Positions 45,280-55,059 are shown, counted from the first letter of the stretch. The stretch is 64,000 nucleotides of DNA from Bettongia penicillata ogilbyi (GCA_023548195.1 JAJHZJ010000751.1:744001-808000), one strand, 5' to 3'. Notes: generated from the letters alone by a model not told the origin. Made by a program: numbers and translations.

Positions 45280-46515
45280 TCCCGCATATGTCTTTTTCTG
45301 TTTCCCTCCTATTTCTTTACTGGGTAACAAAAATGTAAATAGCTAATTGTGTGTGTCCTTCCTTCTTTGAACCAATTCCAATGAGAGTACAATTAAAGCA
45401 TTGCCTGTCACCACCACCTGCCATTTTCCATTCCATCATATAAAAGCTCTTCCCCATGAACCTCTTTTATGTGAGAAACCTTCTCCTAAAATACTAAGTC
45501 TCCTTTACCCCCTTTCCCAGTATATTCCTTTTTTTCACCTCGTAATTTTTTTAGTTTATCAAATCATAACCAATTCACATTCATGAGCTCTGTCTATATG
45601 GATTCCTTCTAACTCCCTTAATAATGATAAAACTTCTTAGGAGTTACATGTGCCATCTTAGAATATAGAAAGGTATAAATTTTAACTTTATTGTATCTTT
45701 TGTGGTTACTTCCATGTGTCCATTCTTATAGTTCTCTTGATTCTTCTGTTTGAATGTCAAAATTTCTACTTGGCTGAAAGTCCTCTATTTCATTAAATAT
45801 CTTTCTGATTCTGAAGCATTATACACAATTTTCCTTGGTACTTCTCCATTTAAAAATAATCTCTTTGGGATACAGATGTAGCAGTGGCATTAATGGGTCA
45901 AATGATATAAAGCTTTTGGTGTTGTAATCTTAGCTCCTTTGATTTTCAGAATATCACTTCATTATTGTGGAAGCTGCTATATCTCATGTGATATTTATTG
46001 TGGATCCATGATATTTGAGTTGTTCATTTCTGGCTACCTGTAATATTTTCTCCTTGATCTGGTAAGTCTGAAATTTGTCTGTAATATTCCTGAGGGTTTT
46101 CATTTTAAGATCTTTTTCAGGAGGTAATTGATGAATTCTTTCAGTTTCAAGTTTACTCTTTGGATCTCAGATATTAAGGCAGTTTTCTCCTTTATAATTC
46201 ACTTAAATATAAAGTCTAAGATATTATTGTCATGGCTTTTAGGTAGTCTAATAATTCTTAAATTATCTCTCCTTGATTTATTTTCAAGATCAGTTTTATG
46301 AGATATTTTGTTTTCTTCTTTTTTTATTACTTTGACTTTGTTTTATTATTTCTTGAAGTCTCATAGAGTCATTAACTTCCACTTCCCCAAATCTACTTTT
46401 AAGGGAGTTCTTTTCTTCAGTGAATTTTTGTGTTTCATTACCATTAAGACAATTTGATCTTTTAAGGTATGCTTTTTTCTTAACTATTTTTGTGCCTTTG
46501 TTTTTTACCAACCAC
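45280..46515 (-). repeat. Old L1/half-L1 ORF1 and post-ORF1 relict
   Basis: 46510-45760 aligns along the intact ORF1 of 50213-49110. Shared + strand landmarks include 'GATCT.TTTCAGG.GGT.AT.GATGAATTCTTTC', 'GGCAGTTTTC' and 'TATTTCTTG.AGTCTCATA.AGTCATTA'. After ORF1 the similarity continues into the same post-ORF1 segment ('...TGTTTGAATGTCAAAATTTC' against '...TGTTTGAAAGTCAAATTTTC'), not into ORF2. Stops and indels abolish coding. A short block at 45860-45915 ('GGGATACAGATGTAGCAGTGGCATTAATGGGTCAAA') is an intruding ORF2-end-like piece. Confidence 0.65.
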
Positions 46516-46700
46516 TTAATTCTCTTTTTAAAATAATATTTTATTTTCTGTGATTACATGCAAAAACATTTTAATTTTTTTTTAAGTTTTGAGTTCCTAA
46601 TTCTATCACTTCCTCCCACACATACCCCTCCCTGAGATGAGAAGCAATCTGGTTTTACCTATGTAGTCATTATTTAGTACAAGAAGTCATGAGCAATAAA

Positions 46701-46814
46701 GGAAGGAAGGAAGGAAGGAAGGAAGGAAGGAAGGAAGGAAGGAAGGAAGGAAGGAAGGAAGGAAGGAAGGAAGGAAGGAAGGAAGGAAGGAAGGAAGGAA
46801 GGAAGGAAGGAAGG
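46701..46814. repeat. (GGAA)28 microsatellite
   Basis: An almost perfect 114-bp tetranucleotide array inside the old L1 3' UTR. Open frames on both strands here only read the repeat. Confidence 0.98.
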
Positions 46815-48047
46815 GAGAGAAAGAAACTGAAAATAGTATGCTTCAGTCTATATTCAGACAACCTCAGGGGACAGATAGTATCTTAATCAAGAGTCCTTTG
46901 GGATTCTCTTGGACCATTGTATTGCTGAGACTAGCTAAGTTATTCATAGTTCTTTGGAGTAAAATATTTCTATTACTGTGTACAATGTTCTCCTGGTTCT
47001 TTTCCCTTCACATTGCAGCACTTGATGTAAGTTTTGCTAGATTTTTCTTAAGTCATTCTGTTTGCCATTTTTTATAGCACAGTAGTATTCAGCCATTCCA
47101 CAATTTATGAGCATTCCCTCAATTTCTAATTCTTGGCCACAACAGAAGGAGATACTACAAATATTTTTGGACAAATAGAAAATTTTGTATTTAAAAAAAA
47201 TATCCTTGGAATACAGTCGTTGTAGTGGCTCAAAGAGTATGCAGAGTTTTATATAACTTTGGGCATAGTTCCAAATTTCTCTCCAGAATGATTGGATCAG
47301 TTCACAATTCCACCAATAATGCATTAGTGTCCCAATTTTCCCATATCCCTTCAATATTTATAATTTTCCTTTTGTGCCACATTAGCTAATCTGATAGGTA
47401 TGAGGTTGCATCTCAAACTTTTTGAAATTGCATTTCTCTAACCAATAGTGATTTAGAGCATTTTTTTCTTATGACTACAGGTAACTGTGATTTGTTTCTC
47501 TGAAAATTATCTGTTCATATCCTTTGACAATATATCAATTGGGAAATGACTTTTATTCTTATAAATTTGATTCAGTTCTCTATATGTTTGAGAAATCAGG
47601 CCTTCATCAAAGATACTTGCTATAAAATATCTTCTCAGTTTTTTTTTAAATTTTGGTTGAATTTGTTTTGTTTTATTTGGGCAAAAACATTTCAATTATT
47701 ATAATCAAAATTATGCATTTTACATGTCATAATGCTCTCTATATCTTGGTTTGTCCTAAATTCTTCCCTTCTCCATAGATTTGACAGAAAAATGTCAGTT
47801 TATCTTGTTTTCCTTTGTCTTTGCTATGTCTTGTTTTCCTAAACTGTTTATGGAATCATCATTTGTGTTTTGACCTGATCTTGGTATACAATGTGAGATG
47901 TTGGTCTATATCTAGTTTCTGTCACATTGCTTTTCAGTTTTCCCAGCAGTTTTTATTCCAAAATCTTGAATCTTCAGATTTATCAAGCACTATATTACTG
48001 TGGTCATTTACTATAATGTATTATGTACCTAATTTATTCCACAGATC

Positions 48048-48063
48048 TACCACTCTATTTCTT
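48048..48063. repeat. 16-bp target-site duplication, left copy
   Basis: TACCACTCTATTTCTT, identical to 51064-51079. Confidence 0.97.
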
Positions 48064-49109
48064 TTTTTTTTAATTAATTTATTTATTTAAATTTTTTTAC
48101 ATTCATTTTCACAAATTTTTGGGTTCCAAATTTTCTCCCCTTTTATACCCTCCCCCCACCCCAATACCCCACACAATCCAATTTTCCCTATCTCCAATCT
48201 TCCCTCTCTTCTGCCATCTCTCCCTTCTCTTGTCTCCATCTTCTCTTTTCTCCTGTAGGGCCAGATGACTTTCTATTCCTCCTTAACTGTATGTCTTCTT
48301 TCCCAGTTGCAACAACAATATTAAACAGTTGTTCCTAAAACTTTGAGTTCCAAATTCTCCTCAACCCTCCCTCCCCACCCATTCCCCTTGGGACAGCAGG
48401 CAATTCAATATAGGCCATATCTGTGTAGTTTTGCCAATGACCTCCCTGATAGTCGCGTTGTGCAAGACTAACTGGATTACCATCCCTCCTAACCTGCCCC
48501 TCATTGTTTCTCTTCTGTCCTTTGATCCTGTCCCTCCCCATGTGTTGACCCCAAATTGCTCCCTCTTCCCTTTGCCCTCCCCTCCATCATCCCCCCCCCC
48601 TTGCAACACCTCCCTCTCCCCCACTTTCTTATACTGTAAGATAGGTTTTCATACCAAAATGAGTGTGCATTTCACTCCTTCGTTTAGTCAAATGTGATGA
48701 GGGTAAACTTCTTGGTTTTTTTTTTGTTTTGTTTTGTTTTGTTTTTTTTCCTCAGCTCTCCTCTTTTTCCCTCCACTAAGAAAAACTCCTACCTGCCTCT
48801 TAAATGACATATAGTTACCCCCTTCCCTTTCCCTCCCCCTACATTTCTCTCTCACCATTTACCTTAGTTTCTTTTAAGGTATGGTCCCATCCTATTCAGT
48901 TCAATCTGTGCTCTCTATCTCTGTATGTGTGTGCATGTGTGTATGTGTGTGCATGCGTGTACATGTGTATGTGTGGTCCCACCAACTACCCAGATACTGA
49001 AAAGTTTTAAGAGTTACAAATATTGTCTTTCCATGTAGGAATGTAAACAGTTCACTCATGGTAAGTCCCTTAAGACTTCTCTTTGCTGTTTACTTTTTCA
49101 TGCTTCTTC
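48064..49109 (-). other. 3' UTR of the half-L1, with G-rich tract and poly(A)
   Basis: Non-coding. On the minus strand it has a CA/TG-rich patch (48913-48980), an A-rich C-interrupted stretch (48715-48750), a G-rich purine tract with a G10 run (48500-48640; G10 at 48591-48600), a second GGTGGGGGGAGGG block near 48150, and AATAAA motifs at 48078-48088 before the A-tail. The terminal '...GAAAATTTGGAAC...AAATGAATGTAAAAA' resembles the end of the ordinary L1 at 58262-58305, so the machinery's recognition end is conserved. Confidence 0.8.
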
Positions 49110-50213
49110 TCATTCTTGTGTTTGAAAGTCAAATTTTCTTTTCAGCTCTGGTTTTTTCATCAAGAATGATTGAAAGTCCTCTGTTTCATTGAAAGACCAT
49201 ATTTTCCCTTGAAGTATTATACTCAGTTTAGCTGGGTAGGTGATTCTTGGTTTGAGTCCTAGTTCCTTTGCCTTCTGGAATATCCTATTCCATGCCCTTC
49301 GATCCCTTAATGTAGAAGCTGCTAGATCTTGGGTTATCCTGATTGTATTTCCACAGTACTGGAATTGTTTCTTTCTAGCTGCTTGTAAGATTTTTTCCTT
49401 GAGCTGGGAGTTCTGGAATTTGGCCACAATGTTCCTAGGAGTTTTTCTTTTTGGATCTCTTTCAGGTGGTGATCGATGGATTCTTTCAATACTTATTTTG
49501 TCCTCTGGTTCTAGAATGTCAGGGCAGTTTTCCTTGATAATTTCATGGAAGATGGTGTCTAGGCTCTTTTTTTGATCATGACTTTCAAGTAGTCCCATAA
49601 TTTTTAAATTGTCTCTCCTGGATCTATTTTCCAGGTCAGTTGTTTTTCCCATGAGATATTTCACATTCTCTTCCATTTTTTCGTTCTTTTGGTTTTGTTT
49701 GGTGATTTCTTGGTTTCTCATAAAGTCATTAGACTCCATCTGTTCCATTCTAATTTTGAGAGAGCTATAAAATTCAGTGAGCTTTTGAGCCTCTTTTTCC
49801 ATTTGGCTCATTCTGCTTTTGAAAGCATTCTTCTCCTCATTGGCTTTTTGAACCTCCTTTGCCAATTGGGTGAGCCTATTTTTCAAGGTGTTAATTTCCT
49901 CAGCATTTTTTTGGGTCTCCTTTACCAAGGTATTGACCTGTTTTTCATACTTTTGTTGCATCTCTGACATTTCTCTTCCCAGTTTTTCCTCCACCTGTCT
50001 AACTTGCTTTTCAAAATCCTTTTTGAGCTCTTCCAGGGCCTGAGCCCACCCACCACCCCCCTGGGGTGTCTGGGGTACTGAGGCCCCGCCCTCCACGTCT
50101 TTCCCTGATGGCAAGAATACGTCCTCATCTTCGTCAGATCCGAAGGTCGGGATCATTTGCATTTGTTGGAAAAAACTCTCTAAAGTCTTATTTTTCTTCC
50201 CTTTTCTAGGCAT
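49110..50213 (-). CDS. L1-type ORF1 protein (RNA-binding retrotransposon protein), intact
   Basis: The 367-residue product is an L1 ORF1p: a trimeric cytoplasmic nucleic-acid-binding chaperone that coats the element's RNA and is needed for retrotransposition. A basic start (MPRKGKKNK) and an acidic patch (about 26-32) come first. A long coiled coil with heptad-like repeats and many K/E/Q residues covers roughly 57-190. An RRM-like region begins near 'LENRSRRDNLKIMGL' (about 193-207) and continues to 'RNIVAKFQNSQLKEKIL'. The C-terminal domain includes 'TLRDRRAWNRIFQKAKELGL' and 'RITYPAKLSII'. Human ORF1p is 338 residues, so the length is ordinary. The ATG directly follows the 5' UTR and the frame has no interruption. 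It lies alone, with no ORF2 downstream. Expression would come from the element's own 5' UTR promoter. Confidence 0.95.
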   Translation of the reverse strand: MPRKGKKNKTLESFFQQMQMIPTFGSDEDEDVFLPSGKDVEGGASVPQTPQGGGGWAQALEELKKDFEKQVRQVEEKLGREMSEMQQKYEKQVNTLVKETQKNAEEINTLKNRLTQLAKEVQKANEEKNAFKSRMSQMEKEAQKLTEFYSSLKIRMEQMESNDFMRNQEITKQNQKNEKMEENVKYLMGKTTDLENRSRRDNLKIMGLLESHDQKKSLDTIFHEIIKENCPDILEPEDKISIERIHRSPPERDPKRKTPRNIVAKFQNSQLKEKILQAARKKQFQYCGNTIRITQDLAASTLRDRRAWNRIFQKAKELGLKPRITYPAKLSIILQGKIWSFNETEDFQSFLMKKPELKRKFDFQTQE

Positions 50214-51063
50214 TTTCCCAGCCAGTTACTTGACTTCTGAGATTCCTTTCCACCCCCGCCTGGATCCGCCCAACTAGTGCTTGGCCTCTGAGATTTAAAT
50301 GGGCTTTCCTCCTGCTGGCTGTCAATCAGTGAGCTTTAGTTCAGGTGCTGGGGTGGGGCCAGGGCTGCCTCCGAGACTCTGATCCCTCGGGGGTTTTTTG
50401 CAGAGACTTTCAGGAATGGAGCGGGTGGGGGTGGGGTGGGGGGCCCGCCTCCCAATCTCAGCTCCCCTGGGGGTCCTGAGCAGAAGCCTTCAGCAACAGA
50501 GCGGGATGGGGGCAGGGCCTTCTCCCAGGCTCAGCTCCATCCGGTTTTATGCAGGAATCTTCCGTAATGAAGATCCTGCCTGCTGCTGGGGGATTCCTGG
50601 GTCCCGGTCTGCTGCCGTCTCAGCCGCCGCCCACACCTCTGCCTCCGCCGCTTCCTGCCCCCGTCCCTGCCACCGCTGCTTCCTCCCGAGAGGGCCCGAG
50701 TCACGGAGACGCCCCGCTTCCCCTCTCCTTCAGCCCGACTTTCTTTCTCACTGACCTGTAGCTTCTGTGGGCGGAGGGACTTTCCCGGCTGCTGGAGCGA
50801 CCGTCTCTGAAGCCTGCTCGGATCAGCTTCTCTGCGGCCCTGGCCAGGGCAGCACTGGGGGTCGGGTTTACTTTCCGGGGCGCGCCGGACCCTGGGGACG
50901 GGTCTTCAGGGCTCCCTGGAACGAAATCTCTTCCACTCTGCTTCTGCACACCTCGTATTCACCCAGAAGCTATGGGGGACTCTTTTTACATTGATTCTAT
51001 GGGCTTTGGTTTCGGAGCTCGTAAATGTGCGGCCTTCTACTCCGCCATCTTGGCTCCGCCCCT
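50214..51063 (-). promoter_or_regulatory. L1-type 5' UTR with internal promoter and YY1-like site
   Basis: This G+C- and CpG-rich 850-bp block stands out from the AT-rich surroundings. At its first bases on the minus strand lies a GC box (GGGGCGGAG, 51062-51054) and CCAAGATGGCGG (51053-51042), a match to the YY1 motif that positions transcription starts in human L1. By analogy it is the internal RNA polymerase II promoter. Activity is inferred. CpGs are well preserved, which fits recent insertion. Confidence 0.8.
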
Positions 51064-51079
51064 TACCACTCTATTTCTT
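51064..51079. repeat. 16-bp target-site duplication, right copy
   Basis: TACCACTCTATTTCTT, identical to 48048-48063. Confidence 0.97.
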
Positions 51080-52735
51080 AGGAAGTACCAGATTATTTTG
51101 ATAATAACAGCTTTATAATACAGTTTGAGATCTGGTAAGGCTAGTCCACCTTGGTTCCTATTTTTCCACCATTGGTTCCCTTGATATTCTTAATCTTTTA
51201 TTCTTCCAGAAGAATTTTATTATATTTAAGCTCTATAGAATAATTTTGAGAGTTTAATTGGCAAGTTACTGAATAAGTAGATTGATTTAGGTAGAATTTT
51301 CATTTTTGTTATGTTGGCTCAACCTACACATGAGCAATTAATATTTTCCAGTTGTGTACATCTGACATTACCTTTTATAAGTGTTTTACAATTGTATTCA
51401 TATAGCTCCAGGATTGTCTGGGCAGGTAGAATCCCAAAAATTTTATATTATGCATACATACATATAATGGAATTTCTATTTCTTGCTGCTTCAATTTCTT
51501 TGTAATATACAAAAATGTTGATGATTTATGTGGGTTTATTTAATATCCTGAAACTTTGCTAAAGTTATTATTTTAACTACTTTTTAATTTATTTTCTAAG
51601 CAAATTGAGTGATAGTTTTGTCCTTGTTGCCTATTCTAATTCTTTCGATTTCTTTTTTTTTTTCACTTATTTCTGTAGCTAGCACTTCTGATATATTAAT
51701 TCTTGTCACATAATTTTCTTTTATGGATCTCATTTCTTTTCCCAATATTTTTCCTCTTATCTCTTTTTCTTTAATTGTTCTAGATTTCTTGTTTAACTAG
51801 AATTTATTAAGCATGTTTTGGACTGTTTATAGCTATTTTCACATTTTTTTATATTCTTTTGAGTTTATATCTTGTTCTCCCCTTCCACTGCAATAGCTTT
51901 TTTATGGCCAAGTTATAATTATTATTTTTTTTGCTTACTCATTTTTCCAGACTGTTCCTTGACTTTGCACTGTGTGTTACATTTGGGTTCTGCTTTCCTG
52001 GAGGTGGTGAGGCAGTGTCTCAAGCTTTAAGTTTTTTTCGGTGCTACTGTTTTCAGAGCTAGCTCTGGGTGTCCACAAGTTTTCCTTTCTTCCAAGCTGG
52101 TATGATCCAAAGAGAGGTGTGGTCACAGCTCTCTTAGTCTGAATTCTGGTTTTTACCCCAGGAATGGCCTCTGTTCTCCTGCAACATCAAGCAGTAGCTC
52201 TCCTATTTGTACTAGAACTGTGACAAAGTCTTCTCCTTTCCTGTAGCCACAAGTTCTAGCATTCCTCTTGACCTTGAAACTGTAACCAGGGCCCCTGTTG
52301 ACTTGTAATCGATCACAAGTGCTACTCTCTGCCAGAGACCTATGACCCAATACTACGTATGGGCAATAGAATATCAGTATCAACTGCACACAGTATCAGT
52401 GAAGGGTCCTCTTTAATACCTTTCTGATCCAGTTTTCCAACCCCCATACTGTCTCTGCCTGAGAGCTCTCAAAGTTGCTACTGATGCTGCATTTTTTGTA
52501 GCCATCTCTAAATTTCACCACTATTTTTGTTTCTGTGTGCCCTGTACTCCAGAGCAGTGCCTAGTCTGTTGCCACAGATCTCTCTGCTGACTTCCTAAGT
52601 TGTTTTAGACTGTAAAAAATTATTTTTTGTTGGCTCTGTTGCTCCAACATTTGATGTGATGAGTTATTTTAAAGTTGTTTTGAGGACAATATTGGAAGAA
52701 TGCAGCTAGGTCTCTGCTATAGTCTGACATCTCGG
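51080..52735 (-). repeat. Old L1, 5' part of the host element
   Basis: 51080-51700 is antisense L1 ORF2: '...AATAACAGCTTTATAATACAGTTTGAGATCTGGTAAGGCTAGTCCACC', 'TCTTCCAGAAGAATTTTATTATATTT', 'TTATGTTGGCTCAACCTACACATGAGCAATTAATATTTTCC'. 51950-52735 is different: it looks like an L1 5' UTR, with '...TACTGTTTTCAGAGCTAGCTCTGGGTGTCCACAAGTTTTCC' and an end '...CTCTGCTATAGTCTGACATCTCGG'. No ORF1 is evident between them, so the host L1 was itself rearranged or deleted. Confidence 0.65.
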
Positions 52736-52739
52736 ATTT

Positions 52740-53030
52740 GCCCACTTCTGTACCTTCTTATCATTACTCCTAGTTTCCTAGCTCTTTGTGATGCCAAACA
52801 GAATAACTTCTATTAATCTTTCATATGACAGCCTTCAAACACTTGAAGATAACAATTATGTCTTCCCCACCAGTCTTCTTAAGGCTAAACAGTTTCATTC
52901 ATATTTTCATTAGGTATTCATATGGCATGATATCAGGGACATTTATTGTCATTGATGATCTCCCCTATATACTCTCTAGCTAACTCATGTATTTCCTAGC
53001 ATGTGACTACCAGAACTTAATACAATAATA
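52740..53030 (-). repeat. CR1/L3 LINE relict
   Basis: 'TTATCATTACTCCTAGTTTCCTAGCTCTTTGTGATGCCAAACAGAATAAC', 'CATATGACAGCCTTCAAACACTTGAAGATAACAATTATGTC' and 'ATTCATATGGCATGATATCAGG' follow the antisense 3' region of CR1/L3. Confidence 0.65.
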
Positions 53031-53037
53031 TTTAAAA

Positions 53038-53085
53038 ATGAGGAGAAAATGGAGAAGGAGGAGGGAAGAGAAGGAGGAGAAGAAA
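53038..53085. repeat. Polypurine tract
   Basis: AGGAG/AGAAGG words without pyrimidines apart from one T. Confidence 0.85.
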
Positions 53086-53164
53086 ATCTCACTAATAATA
53101 AAAAGTAGGAAAAGTTTAAAGTACCTTTCCTTGAGAAAAGAAAGCATTTCTACTAAGACCAAAT

Positions 53165-53230
53165 GTATACACATAAATACATACACACATACATACATAT
53201 ATGTATACACATACATACGTACATATGCAA
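53165..53230. repeat. (ATACAC/ACATAT)n microsatellite
   Basis: Degenerate ACATACATA words. Confidence 0.8.
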
Positions 53231-53690
53231 ACTGTAGTCTTGGAATTCCAGCTAAAAATCATGTTAGAAGGGAAAGAACATTGCCCAGGTTATACTTAGT
53301 CACATGAATCAAACAATGGGAAAACATGTTCAATAGAATAAATATATCAACTATGTGAGCCAGGCAAGACACTTCACCTTCACTTTCCCAAGCAACTGGG
53401 GCAATAGGTTACTGGAAAGTTGTCTAAGTGAATGTGTGGAAGTTTTATCACAATATGAGGAGTTTTTCAAGTGAATGATGTCACAGCTTCTGATGCCTTT
53501 TCTCTTCCTCCTCTCCCTCACGCACTCAGAAATCCTGCTTTCACTGTATGGTGGGCACTTAGTGCTTATTCATATGTTGACATCATAGAACTATAGAATA
53601 AATAGGATTCTACATTATGGGCTGTTCCTGGTGCAAGCCTCTGATTGCAAGCCTCTGTAGAGGATTCACTCTATCTTGTCACTCTTCTTC
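53230..53690. other. Unassigned sequence
   Basis: No gene or repeat recognised. Confidence 0.45.
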
Positions 53691-53694
53691 AGCT

Positions 53695-53850
53695 TTATCT
53701 CTGAAATTTGTCTAGGTCAATGAGATGTTAAGTGAGTAGCTAGAGTCATATAGCTAGTATATTTGAGAGGAAATATGTGAACTCAGGACATTCCTGAGCC
53801 TAAGGATTCCTAGCTCTATTCATCATGTCCTACTGTCTTCTTGTTGTTAG
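53695..53850 (-). repeat. MIR-like SINE relict
   Basis: 'ATGTTAAGTGAGTAGCTAGAGTCATATAGCTAGTATATTTGAGAGG...GTGAACTCAGGACATTCC' keeps the antisense MIR order. Confidence 0.5.
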
Positions 53851-53869
53851 GATTTGACAACAAAAATTC

Positions 53870-54000
53870 ATATTTAGTCAAGGCAACAAGAATTATTCAG
53901 CCCTTACTAAGTGCCAGGCACTGTAATAGAAGCAGAAAGAAAAAGTATCTTATCTTAAAGAACATTTATTTTAATGGGAGAAGACAATTCACAAAAGAAA
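53870..54000 (-). repeat. L2/MIR3-type 3'-tail relict
   Basis: 'CAACAAGAATTATTCAGCCCTTACTAAGTGCCAGGCACTGTAATAG' and '...TTATCTTAAAGAACATTTATTTTAATGGGAGAAGACAA' are the antisense L2/MIR3 end. Confidence 0.65.
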
Positions 54001-54009
54001 GATAAAAAG

Positions 54010-54400
54010 TGTGTGGTGGCCAAGAAGGGCAAGATGTTCCTGTGGGGATATGATATTGAAGTCCAGTAAGTCAGAAAAGAAAGACAAAAGTCAGAGATAA
54101 GATAAGAATGAAGGTTGACCAGCTTGGGCTTCTTTCCAAAATGGAGACCCAGGAGAAATTCACCAAGGGAAGAAGGATACTGGCATGATGGAGAGTTGGT
54201 GCATGTTGAGAAGGCTACAAGACAAGATAGATGTTCCAGGGTGAGGAGGCAGCAGGTATTAAAGGAAATTCCAGGGAGATTTAGCAGCTGAAAAATGGTG
54301 TTGAAATCCAGAAGGTCTGAAACAGAAGCGAAAAGGGAATGAAACTGGTCTGGCTTAGGCCCCTTATCAAAATGGAGTATTAAATGGAAATTCACAATTG
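54010..54400. repeat. Two diverged tandem copies of a ~245-bp unit
   Basis: 54052-54165 ('GATATTGAAGTCCAG...AAAATGGAGACCCAGGAGAAATTCAC') realigns with 54297-54395 ('GTGTTGAAATCCAG...AAAATGGAGTATTAAATGGAAATTCAC'), offset 245 bp, with an internal 12-bp gap. Family unknown to me. Confidence 0.7.
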
Positions 54401-55035
54401 GAAGAAATTCAAAAATTCCTATCTGGTCACTTGTCTGGCTGTATCAGTCATTCAAGGAATACAAAAAGTATATTGGACCACATACTGTACCATTCAACTA
54501 AGTCAACTTGAGAGATGCCTATTTTATGTCTTGAAAACCAAAGAAATATTCAATCCAATCAGGGAAAGCTAGCCTCTTAGCCTTGTATTTAAAAGTTTCC
54601 TACCAACAAGTGTGCATTCTGAACAGATGTTTAGCACAGCAGGAGCTATTATTACAGCCCCGATATCCAGATTGCTACCAGAAAATGCAAAACGTCTGGC
54701 ACTTTTGAAAGTGAGCTTTTCCGGATTTAATTAAAAATACTGTACAGGATGTCTGTGATCATCCCTTTAAGTGAAGAAGAATATGTGGTGAACACATCTG
54801 GTTTGATTAAAAGATAACGGCAATCCATGCACATGTAGGACTATCCTTCATCATTTGTTTTAAAGTCTTAATTTGATATACATTCAACCAGGGAACATTA
54901 CCTATTCTATGGATTTGTTTGAAAATTTCATCAAATCTAATGGAATATCATTACAGGGGATGTTTTAGGATAGACATAGAAATACATACATATATTTAAT
55001 AGGACAGGGAGGGTCTAACTTCTATAGTGACATAG
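54400..55035. other. Unassigned, mixed-complexity sequence
   Basis: 54600-54900 lacks repeat signatures and has balanced, complex sequence including a TTAATTAA-type homeobox-like core at 54727-54735. It is a plausible conserved non-coding element but has no coding frame. Confidence 0.35.
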
Positions 55036-55059
55036 CTCAGTAACCTCTTTATAAATTAT

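Larger units (their letters stand above)
46520..48063 (-). repeat. Old L1, 3' part (host of the half-L1 insertion)
   Basis: The minus strand carries L1 ORF2 C-terminal sequence, for example 'GKIGTLMHYWWNCELIQSFWREI' at about 47345-47275. Further 5' lie antisense blocks such as 'CCATAGATTTGACAG' (47776) and 'GAGATGTTGGTCTATATC' (47894). 46530-46700 is the 3' UTR, followed by a GGAA microsatellite. It resumes at 51064 after the inserted element. Frames are broken. Confidence 0.8.
48064..51063 (-). mobile_element. Complete half-L1 (HAL1-like) element lacking ORF2
   Basis: The element is 3,000 bp between perfect 16-bp target-site duplications and lies inside an older L1. On the minus strand it consists of an 850-bp G+C-rich 5' UTR (51063-50214), an intact ORF1 (50213-49110), and a 1,046-bp 3' region (49109-48064) ending in AAATAAATAAATTAATT and a short poly(A). 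No endonuclease or reverse-transcriptase sequence lies between ORF1 and the poly(A). This is the layout of HAL1 elements, known L1 derivatives that keep ORF1 and rely on L1 ORF2 protein in trans. The full 5' end, open ORF1 and exact duplication point to a recent insertion. The alternative is a single L1 copy that lost ORF2 by deletion or splicing; the relict at 45280-46515 with the same post-ORF1 segment argues against a one-off. Confidence 0.88.

Noticed and set aside
46701..46814. Possible CRISPR-like array
   Set aside because: The regular array is a tetranucleotide microsatellite without spacers, in a mammalian genome.
46670..46886. Opposed frames encoding (LPSF)n and (RKEG)n repeats
   Set aside because: Products of the GGAA microsatellite.
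49689..49967. Hydrophobic + strand frame resembling membrane segments
   Set aside because: It is antisense to the coiled-coil part of ORF1; Lys/Glu codons read backwards give Phe/Leu runs.
50398..50994. Pro/Ala/Arg-rich frames on both strands
   Set aside because: They lie in the G+C-rich 5' UTR of the half-L1, where long frames arise from composition.
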